Of a stretch of DNA of 7,182 nucleotides, positions 1-6,883 are shown piece by piece. Below the pieces are notes generated by a model. That model did not search any database. It was not told the origin of the DNA and saw nothing but the letters and a program-made list of their open reading frames with translations. The first letter of the stretch is position 1. Each line of letters begins with the position of its first letter. The stretch lies in NCBI GenBank assembly GCA_012031335.1, contig JAAUTT010000215.1:1-7182 (forward strand). The letters run 5' to 3'. The stretch is from Bacteroidales bacterium (lineage in GTDB: Bacteria; Bacteroidota; Bacteroidia; Bacteroidales; JAAUTT01). The translations under genes and the position numbers were made by a program.

Positions 1-2
1 CG

Positions 3-926
3 GTTGTGATTTATGCACTTGTAAATCTGATTCAAAAAGGCCTTTTCAATCAGAAAGGAGCCCATCTGGCAGCTCATCCGTTTTTAATGATCATACTTCC
101 TATGGAGCCATTCTTGCTATGCTGATCCCGGTTGTGGCCGGTCTGGGTTTCATCAGGAAATATTCCATCCCGTTTCGCACCCTCACCTGGATCATTTTCG
201 CCATCCTTGTTTTGCATTGGTTTTTTCGTACACACGTGCAGCCTGGATAAGTGTTGTTGTGGCTGCCGGAATTTTTGCTGTTGTGAAACTGAGAATATCT
301 TTTAAACTTATTGGATTAATTACCCTGGTTGCAGGATTGATAGTTTTTCCTACAGAACTGAAATCTTTCTTAAACTGGAGCAAAACCAACAGGATTCGTC
401 AAAGGATATTTCCAAACATATAGAGTCCATTTCCAATATCCGTACGGATGCGTCGAACCTGGAACGTATTAACAGATGGAACTCCGCTTTCAAAATGTTT
501 AACGAAAGGCCTGTTACAGGTTGGGGACCTGGAACTTATATGTTCCAATATGCTCCGTTTCAGGTTTCGCACGATAGAACCATTATCAGCACCAATATGG
601 GCGATTGGGGTAACGCCCACAGCGAATATATAGGACCTCTCGCCGAATCGGGAATTCCGGGAATGGGATTGGTGATAATACTTGTTATCGTAAGTATTTT
701 TACGGGGTTTAAAGTCTATTTCCAATCCGAACCCTGGTCGCAGGAACGGATACTTTCACTGGCACTTACGTTGGGATTAATTACTTATTACATACATGGC
801 ACGCTCAATAACTTTCTCGATACGGATAAAGCCTCAGCGCTCGTTTGGGGTTATACTGCTATGCTGGTGGCCATGGATGTAAAATACCGGCGCAAACAAC
901 CTGCTAAACCCGAACCCACCAATTAG
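3..926 (+). CDS. O-antigen ligase/polymerase (Wzy_C family), 5'-truncated, three frameshifts
   Basis: This is the C-terminal part of a polytopic inner-membrane O-antigen ligase or polymerase, which joins or polymerises surface polysaccharide on a lipid carrier at the periplasmic face. The gene enters from the left edge, so the start is missing. Reading passes through three frames. Restoring one base at each of T81-85, T210-213 and A372-374 gives a continuous 308-residue product. Family marks are 'FFNDHTSYGAILAML' near the left end, the membrane motif 'VFSYTRAAW', a periplasmic stretch with 'RWNSAFKMFNERPVTGWGPG', and 'NAHSEYIGPLAESGIPGMG' before two closing membrane segments. The motifs run in the usual order of Wzy_C proteins. 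The tail 'KYRRKQPAKPEPTN' is basic and probably cytoplasmic. Ligase and polymerase cannot be told apart from this fragment. The next gene converges, 57 bp away. The family call is firm; whether the gene is truly broken is uncertain. Confidence 0.88.
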
Positions 927-983
927 CCCAAAATATCAGAAATAGATGCAGAATTTCATTCCCCTGTAAAATCAAGGAATATC

Positions 984-1630
984 CTACATACTTTTTAAAA
1001 CTAAAAAGCAAGAACCAAGCATTACAATTCCTGTTACAAGATGAAAGCCTACTATTGCACCTATGAATTTTCCTGAATTCCGGGGTTTGTCTGGCTGGTT
1101 GTCGTTCAATGGATAATTTGGGATATACGCAGAATCGCAACTTGTTTCATTTTCAGTTTCGTTTCTGTCACTACTAAAGGTACCTGTATTATTATTTAAG
1201 TACTGATCTGAGCCGGTAACTAATTTCAGGTTATCATTTATTTTGTCACGATTGTATGACTCCCGTCGGGATTAACCACGGTTGAAGAATTTCCGTTATG
1301 GAAAATAACAGTATGACTTCCGTCGGGATTTACCTGTGTTGAAGTACTTCCGTTATGGAAAATAACAGTATGACTTCCGTCGGGATTTACCTGTGTTGAA
1401 GTACTTCCGTTATGGAAAGTATTCGTATGGGAACCATCGGGGGTTCACCTGAGTGGAGGTGCTTCCATTGTTAAAGATAACCGTATGGGTACCGTCTGGA
1501 TTAACTACCGTAGAAATATTACCCGTTGTATGAATTACCGAATGCGATCCATCAGGATTAACCTGGATTGTCTGGCAGAAACTGCTTAGCGATAACAGTG
1601 AGGCTGCAAAAGGAGAGTAAATATTTTCAT
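984..1630 (-). CDS. Exported 19-residue-repeat protein with C-terminal membrane helix (three indels)
   Basis: I do not recognise a function. Three single-base corrections give one 215-residue protein: add one base at the A-run 1608-1611, remove one from G1439-1443, and add one at T1241-1244. The start is the ATG at 1630, giving the signal peptide 'MKIFTLLFAASLLSLSSFCQ', followed by 'TIQ'. Cleavage before Q20 is likely; C19 could instead be lipidated, though the lipobox is poor. Residues 24-126 hold six repeats on the consensus VNPDGSHTVIFHNGSTSTQ, with VNPDG starting at 24, 43, 62, 81, 100 and 119, exactly 19 apart. A polar, Asn-rich linker follows (about 131-186, containing 'LKLVTGSDQYLNNNTGTF'), then one hydrophobic helix (about 189-212) and the tail 'LKSM'. 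This predicts repeats outside the cytoplasm, anchored at the C-terminus. Without the last correction the protein would stop at 1238, after 'SHTIVTK', leaving the 984-1237 stretch as an open frame with no start codon. The gene is divergent from the beta-helix lipoprotein. Confidence 0.72.
1253..1562 (-). repeat. 57-bp coding tandem repeat, six units
   Basis: Six head-to-tail units of 57 bp encode the 19-residue repeats; the unit around 1425-1482 is 58 bp because of an extra G in the run at 1439-1443. On the + strand, units begin near 1254, 1311, 1368, 1425, 1483 and 1540, the last only partly preserved. The units at 1311-1367 and 1368-1424 are identical over their first 51 bases, while the outer units have diverged mostly at silent or conservative positions. 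This indicates a recent internal duplication on top of an older array. Confidence 0.92.
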
Positions 1631-1707
1631 ATACAAGCAGTAATAAAAGTTTATGCGGAACGTTTCCATACCAACAATAATTATACCCTAATTCATACTT
1701 AAAATAC

Positions 1708-2833
1708 ATTAAGAAGGTGCTATCGGGAAAAACAAAAGTTCAGATTACGATGCTTTTTATCTTTTGTATGTTGTTATCCAACTGTGAAGGAGAAAAGGAG
1801 CCTGGGTTTAACGAATTTCACAATCCCCTGGCTAATCCCCAGTCGGGACCACCAGCCGGAAATCCTGATGGAAAAAGTCCGGTTCCATCGATTGCCGGAC
1901 CCGAGGATATATCAGTTCCCGACCAGGTAGTAGGTAACGGTACTCCTGAAAGTTGCACCTGCGATGCCTTTGTAAATGCCGTTGCCAAAGGAGGCCGTAT
2001 CGTTTTCAATTGCGGTTCAGCGCCAGTTACCATTAAAATGGACAAACCAGCCAAAATATTTAATGATGCTAAGCCGGATGTTATTATAGATGGTGGCGGA
2101 CTAATAACACTGAGCGGTAATGGTAAAACACTGCATTTTGTATATGAATACCTGCGATCAGGTTCAGCACTGGACAACTTCTCATTGTCAAAATCAGGAT
2201 CATCCCCGACTAACGATTCAAAATCTTACCTTTTCCGATGGGAATTCTACCGGTGAAACAAATTACGATGGTGGAGGAGCCATATGGGTTCGCGGAGGAA
2301 GATTTAAAGCAGTAAACTGCCGTTTCTTTAATAATGTTTGTAAAAGCGAAGGACCCGATGTGGGTGGAGGGGCAATCCGGGTATTCAGTCAGTATAATAA
2401 CCTTCCGGTATATCTTGTGAACTGTACATTCGGAGGTGCCGAAGGCTTCGGAAATTTTGGTTCGAATGGCGGTGCAATCAGCAGTATCGGAGTATCGTGG
2501 ACTATCTACAACAGTTTATTTTCGCATAACCGGGTAACAGGGAAGGGTGGAAATCCGGCTCAGAAAGGCACCCCCGGCGGAGGTAGCGGTGGAGCTATTT
2601 ACAACGATGGAAACACCATGACACTAAGCATTTTTGGTACGCGGATCGAAAATAATCAGGTAAATGCTTATGGTTCGGCGATATTTTTTGTTACTAACGA
2701 TCATTCGGGAAACATCAGGATTGATAATTCTACCATACAATATAACACCGGAGGATCGTGGTATCCTGTATATCCCGGTATTTCCATGCACAGCGATACC
2801 AAGTGCACCGTCACAAATTCTGTTATCAGATAA
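1708..2833 (+). CDS. Beta-helix surface lipoprotein, polymorphic outer-membrane-protein-like (one frameshift)
   Basis: This is predicted to be a right-handed parallel beta-helix lipoprotein of the cell envelope, about 371-374 residues once one extra base in 2125-2134 is removed. The N-terminus has a basic stretch, a hydrophobic core and the lipobox-like 'MLLSNC' followed by an acidic tail, typical of lipoproteins, and then a Pro/Gly-rich linker. The body opens with 'CTCDAFVNAVAKGGRIVF' and 'VIIDGGG', then 'ILYMNTCDQVQHWTTSHCQ' and 'LTIQNLTFSDGNSTGE'. Five GGAI-like motifs (GGGAIWV, GGGAIRV, GGAISS, GGAIYND, GSAIFF) alternate with FxxN-like motifs (FFNN, FSHN, IENN, IQYN), the pattern of polymorphic outer-membrane proteins and pectate-lyase-like folds. 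No catalytic residues can be assigned; adhesion or glycan binding is possible. The start is unclear: ATT at 1708 is followed by two Lys codons, and the first ordinary start is GTG at 1717. The next gene converges, 23 bp away. Confidence 0.78.
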
Positions 2834-2856
2834 TCATCTCTTTTTTGAAATCAGGG

Positions 2857-3479
2857 TTATAGAACGACAAAACCGTTTAACAGATTTTCCATTTCAGGCA
2901 GAAATTCGTCCAACAAATTTTGAGTGGTATAAGAAACAAGTTGAACTGATCCTTTTTCATAGGAGAAATAATATCCAAAATAACTGAACTTTATACCTTC
3001 CATAATACCATCGAGCTGCATGCAATAAACCTTTTGCCCGTTCACAGTTCTATACTCCTCTTTTACGAGCACAACTTCGGGCGATACCTTCCTTGCATTT
3101 TCAAAGGCTATCCGTTTCAAGGATTCCAGCGGAATTTCGATTCTTTCGGTTATAAGCAAACAATATGCTTCTTTTTGTTTCAACTGAAATTGAAATTCGG
3201 CAGCATCGTTGACATCAGCTTTCTTAAACGACCATTTTTTAGGATTAATATATACTGCAATATTTATAATGTTGCTTTTACTGTAAAAGTTGCATCCTTT
3301 GGTTTCGTATATTCTACAGGATTAACTTTAATTTCGGCTTCGGGTTCCGGTTGTATTATATATTTCCAGGTTCCGTTATCATAAAGTATTACCTCCTCAC
3401 CATCGTCGGTAACTGCATTTTTCTGACTGTATGCGGAAATTGTCATAAATAAAAGTACAGGTAAAAGGAAACTCTTCAT
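2857..3479 (-). CDS. Small secreted protein of unknown function (one frameshift)
   Basis: Two overlapping-frame pieces (3264-3479 and 2857-3183) belong to one gene. Adding one base at the run T3276-3279 joins them through 'VKSNIINIAVYINPKKW' into a 207-residue protein. The start is the ATG at 3479, giving the signal peptide 'MKSFLLPVLLFMTISAYS' cleaved before Q19. The mature N-terminus carries 'TDDGEEVILYDNGTWKY' (24-40), a short head common on secreted Bacteroidota proteins. The rest has 'PLESLKRIAFENARK' and 'KEEYRTVNGQKVYCMQLDG', followed by an aromatic beta-strand region and a C-terminal helix 'EMENLLNGFVV'. It resembles uncharacterised exported proteins of this phylum; no function can be named. 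It is probably periplasmic. The head-GIN gene lies upstream on the same strand, but a strong terminator separates them, so it is likely transcribed alone. Confidence 0.78.
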
Positions 3480-3572
3480 TGGTTTATGGTTTGATTAGAA
3501 AATCTTGGAATAATCCAGTATTACTCGATTAGCCTTAAAAAGTTACGCTTTTTGGGGATTAATTAGAGTACC

Positions 3573-3613
3573 AAAAAAAGAGGGGTTAACGAAACATTCG
3601 CAACCCCTCTTTT
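3573..3613 (-). terminator. Rho-independent terminator of the head-GIN lipoprotein gene
   Basis: A perfect 12-bp inverted repeat (AAAAGAGGGGTT at 3576-3587, AACCCCTCTTTT at 3602-3613) encloses a second small hairpin, CGAA-ACA-TTCG at 3590-3600. Read on the minus strand, the stem is followed by a run of seven T's. It lies about 15 bp beyond the stop codon of the gene at 3629-4594 and insulates it from the gene at 2857-3479. In the plus direction the T-run is only four long. Confidence 0.92.
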
Positions 3614-3628
3614 GCCTATGATTATATT

Positions 3629-4594
3629 TTATTCTTTATGAACTTCCGAACCTCCCTTTGCATCAATATTAACCGAAGCAGGATTGCCAGAATAGTATAC
3701 CTGTCCACCTCCCGAAATATATCCGGTTATATCCGATGATGCATTAACCCGGACATCAGAACCACCGCTGGCTTTGAAGTTTGTTGTTTTTGTTACCAGA
3801 TTACCTGCATGAACATCGCCACCTCCATTAACAGATATTTCAAACATATCGGCCTTTCCGGCCAAAGTAGCATCGCCTCCACCTGATACTGTACAATTTA
3901 TTCTTCCGGCATCTATATCAAGAGTCAAATCACCGCCACCAGAAATACTGATATCTGCACCGGTTGTCCTTCCTGTACTTTTGAGACTTATGTCACCGCC
4001 ACCCGTCATGGAACAGTTAATTTTTTCTGTAACAACGTTGGAGTTTAAATCGCCGCCGCCGGTAATATTCATGTTGTAATCCTTCATACTTCCATTTATC
4101 TCAACATCGCCTCCTCCGCTGATCCTGCATTCCATGTTGTTAGTTTTGAGATTTGTTTTTAAGTCTCCTCCACCTGAAATTTCAAGGTTCAGGTTTGGCA
4201 CATCCAATCCCTGAGAGGCAATAACATCACCTCCTCCCGAAACTCTGAGTTTTTGAATAGACTTCAAGGATATTTTGGCCTTCATTCCTTTGGTTTGAAT
4301 GATATTCCTCTCTGTGTAGATTTTTAAGGTTCCGGCTTCCACCTTAACAGTAATATGTTCGAACAGATTTTCCTGTGCCGAAAGCACAACTCCTTCGCTG
4401 TTGCCCTGAATAAGGTCTACATCAAATCCGCCTGAAACCTCAATAGCATCAAAACCGGAAACATCATAGGATTTATCCTTAACTTCACCTGTACCTTTCA
4501 CTAAAAGAGGAGATTGAGAAGAAATGCATGAAGTAAATCCTGTGAAAATAATTGTAATTATCAGGATGATAATGTTATTAAATTTCTTTTCCAT
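3629..4594 (-). CDS. Head-GIN domain lipoprotein (DUF2807) with extended GGGD ladder
   Basis: This is a 321-residue lipoprotein of the DUF2807 / 'putative auto-transporter adhesin, head GIN' family, probably periplasmic or outer-membrane anchored; its biochemical role is unknown. I chose the ATG at 4594 because it gives a compact signal ('MEKKFNNIIILIITIIFTG') ending in the lipobox FTSC with Cys23; the ATG at 4660 would add 22 residues before it. The head has 'VSGFDAIEVSGGFDVDLIQG' (45-64), the usual opening of the family. From residue 119 a ladder of GGGD-type turns follows, with the last residue of each at 123, 144, 163, 182, 201, 222, 241, 260, 280 (GGSD), 298 (GGGQ) and 317 (GGSE), spaced 18-21 apart. 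This is a regular beta-solenoid pattern. The protein is longer than the roughly 220-260 residues I associate with the family, apparently through extra rungs. The reading frame is intact. Confidence 0.92.
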   Translation of the reverse strand: MEKKFNNIIILIITIIFTGFTSCISSQSPLLVKGTGEVKDKSYDVSGFDAIEVSGGFDVDLIQGNSEGVVLSAQENLFEHITVKVEAGTLKIYTERNIIQTKGMKAKISLKSIQKLRVSGGGDVIASQGLDVPNLNLEISGGGDLKTNLKTNNMECRISGGGDVEINGSMKDYNMNITGGGDLNSNVVTEKINCSMTGGGDISLKSTGRTTGADISISGGGDLTLDIDAGRINCTVSGGGDATLAGKADMFEISVNGGGDVHAGNLVTKTTNFKASGGSDVRVNASSDITGYISGGGQVYYSGNPASVNIDAKGGSEVHKE

Positions 4595-4761
4595 ATATTT
4601 AAAAATTAAATGAGGATTTATAACAATTATAAGGACGTTGATTTCTGCGATGTGCTGCATTCTTTTAATTTAATTCTTATCTCATCATTATCAAATGAAT
4701 GGATTAAGGATATCCTGAAATTATCTTATTGTGCCTGTTAAATTAGACCCAAAAAATATAT

Positions 4762-5529
4762 ATGAGAAACTTGAGAGAATGGATTTTTAGAATTTGGTAC
4801 TGGTACGTTAATTCGGTTGATAAAAATGCTGAAGTGCTGTTTATGAACTATGGTTATTCCAATGGTGAGGAAATAAACCTATTGCAGGAGGGAGACAAAA
4901 AAAACAGGTATTCTATTCAACTTTATCATTTACTCGCGAATGCAGTTGATCTGAAAAAAAAACACATCCTTGAAGTTGGAAGCGGACGTGGCGGCGGATT
5001 AGCCTATGTTGACAATCAATTTAAACCCGAATCGGCAACTGGCATGGACCTGGATAAAAATGCTGTTTCATTTTCCAAAAAATTCTATAAATCAGAAACT
5101 CTGGATTTTGTGCAGGGCGATGCACAAATGATTCCACTTGAAAGCAACAGGTACCATGTGGTAATGAATGTTGAATCGTCGCATCGATATCAGGATATGC
5201 GAAAATTTTTATCCGAAGTATATAGAGTATTGCAACCAGGTGGTCATTTTTTGTTTACTGATTTCAGGTATGATCATGAAATTCAGGCTTTGCAGGAAGA
5301 CCTAAAACATTCCGGATTAACCCTGATAAAAGAAGAAGACATAACCGAACATGTTGTAAAAGCCCTTGAACTGGATGATAACCGCCGAAGAAATCTTGTA
5401 AAAAAACTGGCTCCTCGTTTTTTACACAGTATTGCCCTGAATTTTGCAGGAACGATAGGGTCTTCCACCTACAATCAGTTTTATAAACGGGAATATGTTT
5501 ATATGAACTATGTTTTGCAAAAGAACTGA
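4762..5529 (+). CDS. Class I SAM-dependent methyltransferase
   Basis: This cytoplasmic methyltransferase of 255 residues transfers a methyl group from S-adenosylmethionine. The Rossmann-fold motifs are in order: motif I 'ILEVGSGRGGG' (69-79), the acidic residue after beta-2 in 'GMDLD' (94-98, Asp96 or Asp98), 'GDAQMIPL' (119-126) at the adenine-binding loop, 'VMNVESSHRY' (134-143) in the motif IV region, and 'RVLQPGGHFLFTDF' (155-168). The closest pattern I know is the small-molecule/lipid methyltransferases annotated as phthiotriol/phenolphthiotriol-dimycocerosate-type, which have a Glu-Ser-Ser-His element at this point. The real substrate is unknown, since no polyketide or lipid biosynthesis gene is nearby. 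The aromatic N-terminus (WIFRIWYWYV) could lie against a membrane or bind a hydrophobic substrate. The frame stays intact across runs of eight and nine A's. The gene is divergent from the head-GIN gene, sharing a 167-bp upstream region. Confidence 0.9.
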   Translation: MRNLREWIFRIWYWYVNSVDKNAEVLFMNYGYSNGEEINLLQEGDKKNRYSIQLYHLLANAVDLKKKHILEVGSGRGGGLAYVDNQFKPESATGMDLDKNAVSFSKKFYKSETLDFVQGDAQMIPLESNRYHVVMNVESSHRYQDMRKFLSEVYRVLQPGGHFLFTDFRYDHEIQALQEDLKHSGLTLIKEEDITEHVVKALELDDNRRRNLVKKLAPRFLHSIALNFAGTIGSSTYNQFYKREYVYMNYVLQKN

Positions 5530-5561
5530 TTTACTTCAAACTTAAAATATTTGCAGGTCAT

Positions 5562-5582
5562 AAAAGGTACTTTTTCCCTTTT
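5562..5582. terminator. Possible weak terminator between convergent genes
   Basis: AAAAGG at 5562-5567 can pair with CCTTTT at 5577-5582 around a T-rich loop, in the 71-bp gap between the methyltransferase and the DUF4476 gene. The stem is short and mostly A-T, with no long T-run after it, so this is a tentative call. Confidence 0.25.
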
Positions 5583-5600
5583 GTTGAACCACTTTATTTT

Positions 5601-6728
5601 TTAATTCCTTCCGGATCCCGAATGGGGAGTATTTCGCTGTTCATTTATAAATCTGTTCAGATCGTCAACCGAACGTGAAAATGAAAAGGAATTATTCAAT
5701 TTGTAATAATCACTTTGATCGGTGCAATAACCATAGCAGAATTTTGCCAGTTCGAGACGGCTGTTTTCAAAGGTAAATATTTCAATCAGTTGTTTAATCT
5801 GAAAAACTGTAAAGCATTGTTTTGCTTTAACTATTTGCTTTGCAGTTTCCATCCGTGTATTATCAAACGATTGTTGTTTGATATTAACCGCAATCTCATT
5901 CATTTCGGCTTCGCTTATCCGGCAGTAACCTGAACCGGGCCGGCCGGTGCGACTATCTCTGCCCGGTCGGCCTTTTCGCTCACGCACAAAATTGTCGAAT
6001 TCGGTTATATAAATTTTATCCTTGAATAACTGGTTTCCATATGAATAATTGTCAACATCGAAGGTATAATCGTAGGAGCGTTTCAGGTATTCGAGTCGTT
6101 TTTGCTCTTTCTCAATAATACTTCCCAGTTTCATTATTTGCGATACAGCAAGACAGTTGTTTTCGGCCAGGCGAATAGCAACCTGTATGCGTGTTTCATC
6201 ATCGCGGTATTTCATAATTTCAATTACAACATCTTCAAATTCTTCTTCGCTCATTGGACGATCGCACAGCGAGTATTCATTGTAGTTCTCATAAGAAGGA
6301 TAGTTATATTCAGGGAAGTAATAATCTTTTCCGTACGAATCGCGGTATTTACCGGGGCGATTGGTTCGTCTTGTTTGCCCCTCCATATAGTCGTGAAAGC
6401 GCATTACTGCTGAAAAAGAAGAAAAAGAATCGTACAAATCGTAAATATTTTCCTTATCGTAAATAACAGGATAGGCAGTTTGAAGGAATTCGAGTCTGAA
6501 ATAATCGTCGGCAAAAAGCCTGGCAATTTGTTTTGCCTGCATGGTAAACAAACTATTGCGACGGGTAAGATCGCATGCCATATTTAATCTTTTCTGTTCC
6601 TGCTTCATCAATTTAAGTCGGTTCAGTTCCTGAAAAAATATCTGGTCGGGCATGGGTTTAGGCAAAGGCTGAGCTTCCAACAAAATTGTAATGAAAAAAG
6701 CAGTGACAGCAAATACGATCTTTTTCAT
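5601..6728 (-). CDS. Secreted protein with three DUF4476-type repeats
   Basis: This is a 375-residue exported protein of unknown function. The signal peptide 'MKKIVFAVTAFFITILLEA' would be cleaved before Q20. Three copies of one alpha-helical module are visible, at about 28-118, 159-250 and 270-364. The third is the clearest DUF4476 match: 'SFDNTRMETAKQIVKAKQC', 'FTVFQIKQLIEIFTFENSRL' and 'SFSFSRSVDDLNRFI'. The second keeps the pattern (DDETRIQVAIRLAENNCL, QIMKLGSIIEKEQKRLEYLK, ITEFDNFVRE) and the first is most diverged (RRNSLFTMQAKQIARLF, FRLEFLQTAYP, FSAVMRFHDYM). The linkers are low-complexity: Tyr/Arg/Pro-rich at 119-158 and Arg/Gly/Pro-rich at 251-269. DUF4476 is widespread in Bacteroidota, usually as a single C-terminal copy, and is uncharacterised. 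The frame is intact. The chemoreceptor gene lies upstream on the same strand, 155 bp away with a hairpin in between, so co-transcription is doubtful. Confidence 0.85.
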   Translation of the reverse strand: MKKIVFAVTAFFITILLEAQPLPKPMPDQIFFQELNRLKLMKQEQKRLNMACDLTRRNSLFTMQAKQIARLFADDYFRLEFLQTAYPVIYDKENIYDLYDSFSSFSAVMRFHDYMEGQTRRTNRPGKYRDSYGKDYYFPEYNYPSYENYNEYSLCDRPMSEEEFEDVVIEIMKYRDDETRIQVAIRLAENNCLAVSQIMKLGSIIEKEQKRLEYLKRSYDYTFDVDNYSYGNQLFKDKIYITEFDNFVRERKGRPGRDSRTGRPGSGYCRISEAEMNEIAVNIKQQSFDNTRMETAKQIVKAKQCFTVFQIKQLIEIFTFENSRLELAKFCYGYCTDQSDYYKLNNSFSFSRSVDDLNRFINEQRNTPHSGSGRN

Positions 6729-6773
6729 AAGTAAATATTAAAGTTTTGCATAGTAAGTTTATAATAAGAATAG

Positions 6774-6797
6774 CTGATGTTTCGATTTTAACATCAG
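6774..6797. other. Hairpin-forming inverted repeat
   Basis: CTGATGTT (6774-6781) and AACATCAG (6790-6797) form a perfect 8-bp stem with an 8-base loop. It lies 46 bp before the start of the DUF4476 gene and about 86 bp after the stop of the chemoreceptor gene. On the minus strand it is followed by a loosely T-rich stretch without a clean T-run, so it could be a weak terminator for the chemoreceptor transcript or an operator-like site for the next gene. Confidence 0.5.
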
Positions 6798-6883
6798 GAT
6801 ACCTATACGATAGCTCTTAAATTAGGTTACCCGAATATCCTTCGCGAAAATAAGTTACAAACAATATCCGAACTAATTAATTA

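Noticed and set aside
3..926. Programmed frameshifting in the ligase gene
   Set aside because: Three same-direction shifts at unrelated short runs, with no slippery heptamer and downstream structure pattern, and similar indels in unrelated genes, favour sequence error or decay.
904..1140. A 78-residue minus-strand ORF (starting MRFCVYPKL) over the gap between the first two genes
   Set aside because: It is in the wrong frame: the neighbouring minus frame reads as the linker and membrane helix of the repeat protein, which explains the region better.
1238..1240. TAA as the true stop of the repeat protein, with a separate small membrane-protein gene downstream
   Set aside because: The downstream frame has no ATG, GTG or TTG start before its coding-like part, and one added base at T1241-1244 fuses the two smoothly. 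The alternative remains possible.
1253..1562. CRISPR array or non-coding repeat
   Set aside because: The repeats have no spacers, keep a 57-bp period that is a multiple of three, and vary mostly at silent codon positions, so they are protein-coding.
1631..1707. Divergent promoter with the Bacteroidota -7 box (TAnnTTTG) and -33 box
   Set aside because: No exact or near-exact box pair with correct spacing was found here, nor in 4595-4761 or 6729-6883.
3537..3553. AAAAAG-TTACG-CTTTTT inverted repeat upstream of the 207-residue protein gene
   Set aside because: The stem is almost all A-T and is followed by GGGG, so it is neither a convincing terminator nor a clear operator.
5715..6466. Three plus-strand ORFs of 70-103 residues inside the DUF4476 gene
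   Set aside because: They are antisense shadows of an intact gene with recognisable repeats; their proteins show no plausible composition or motifs.
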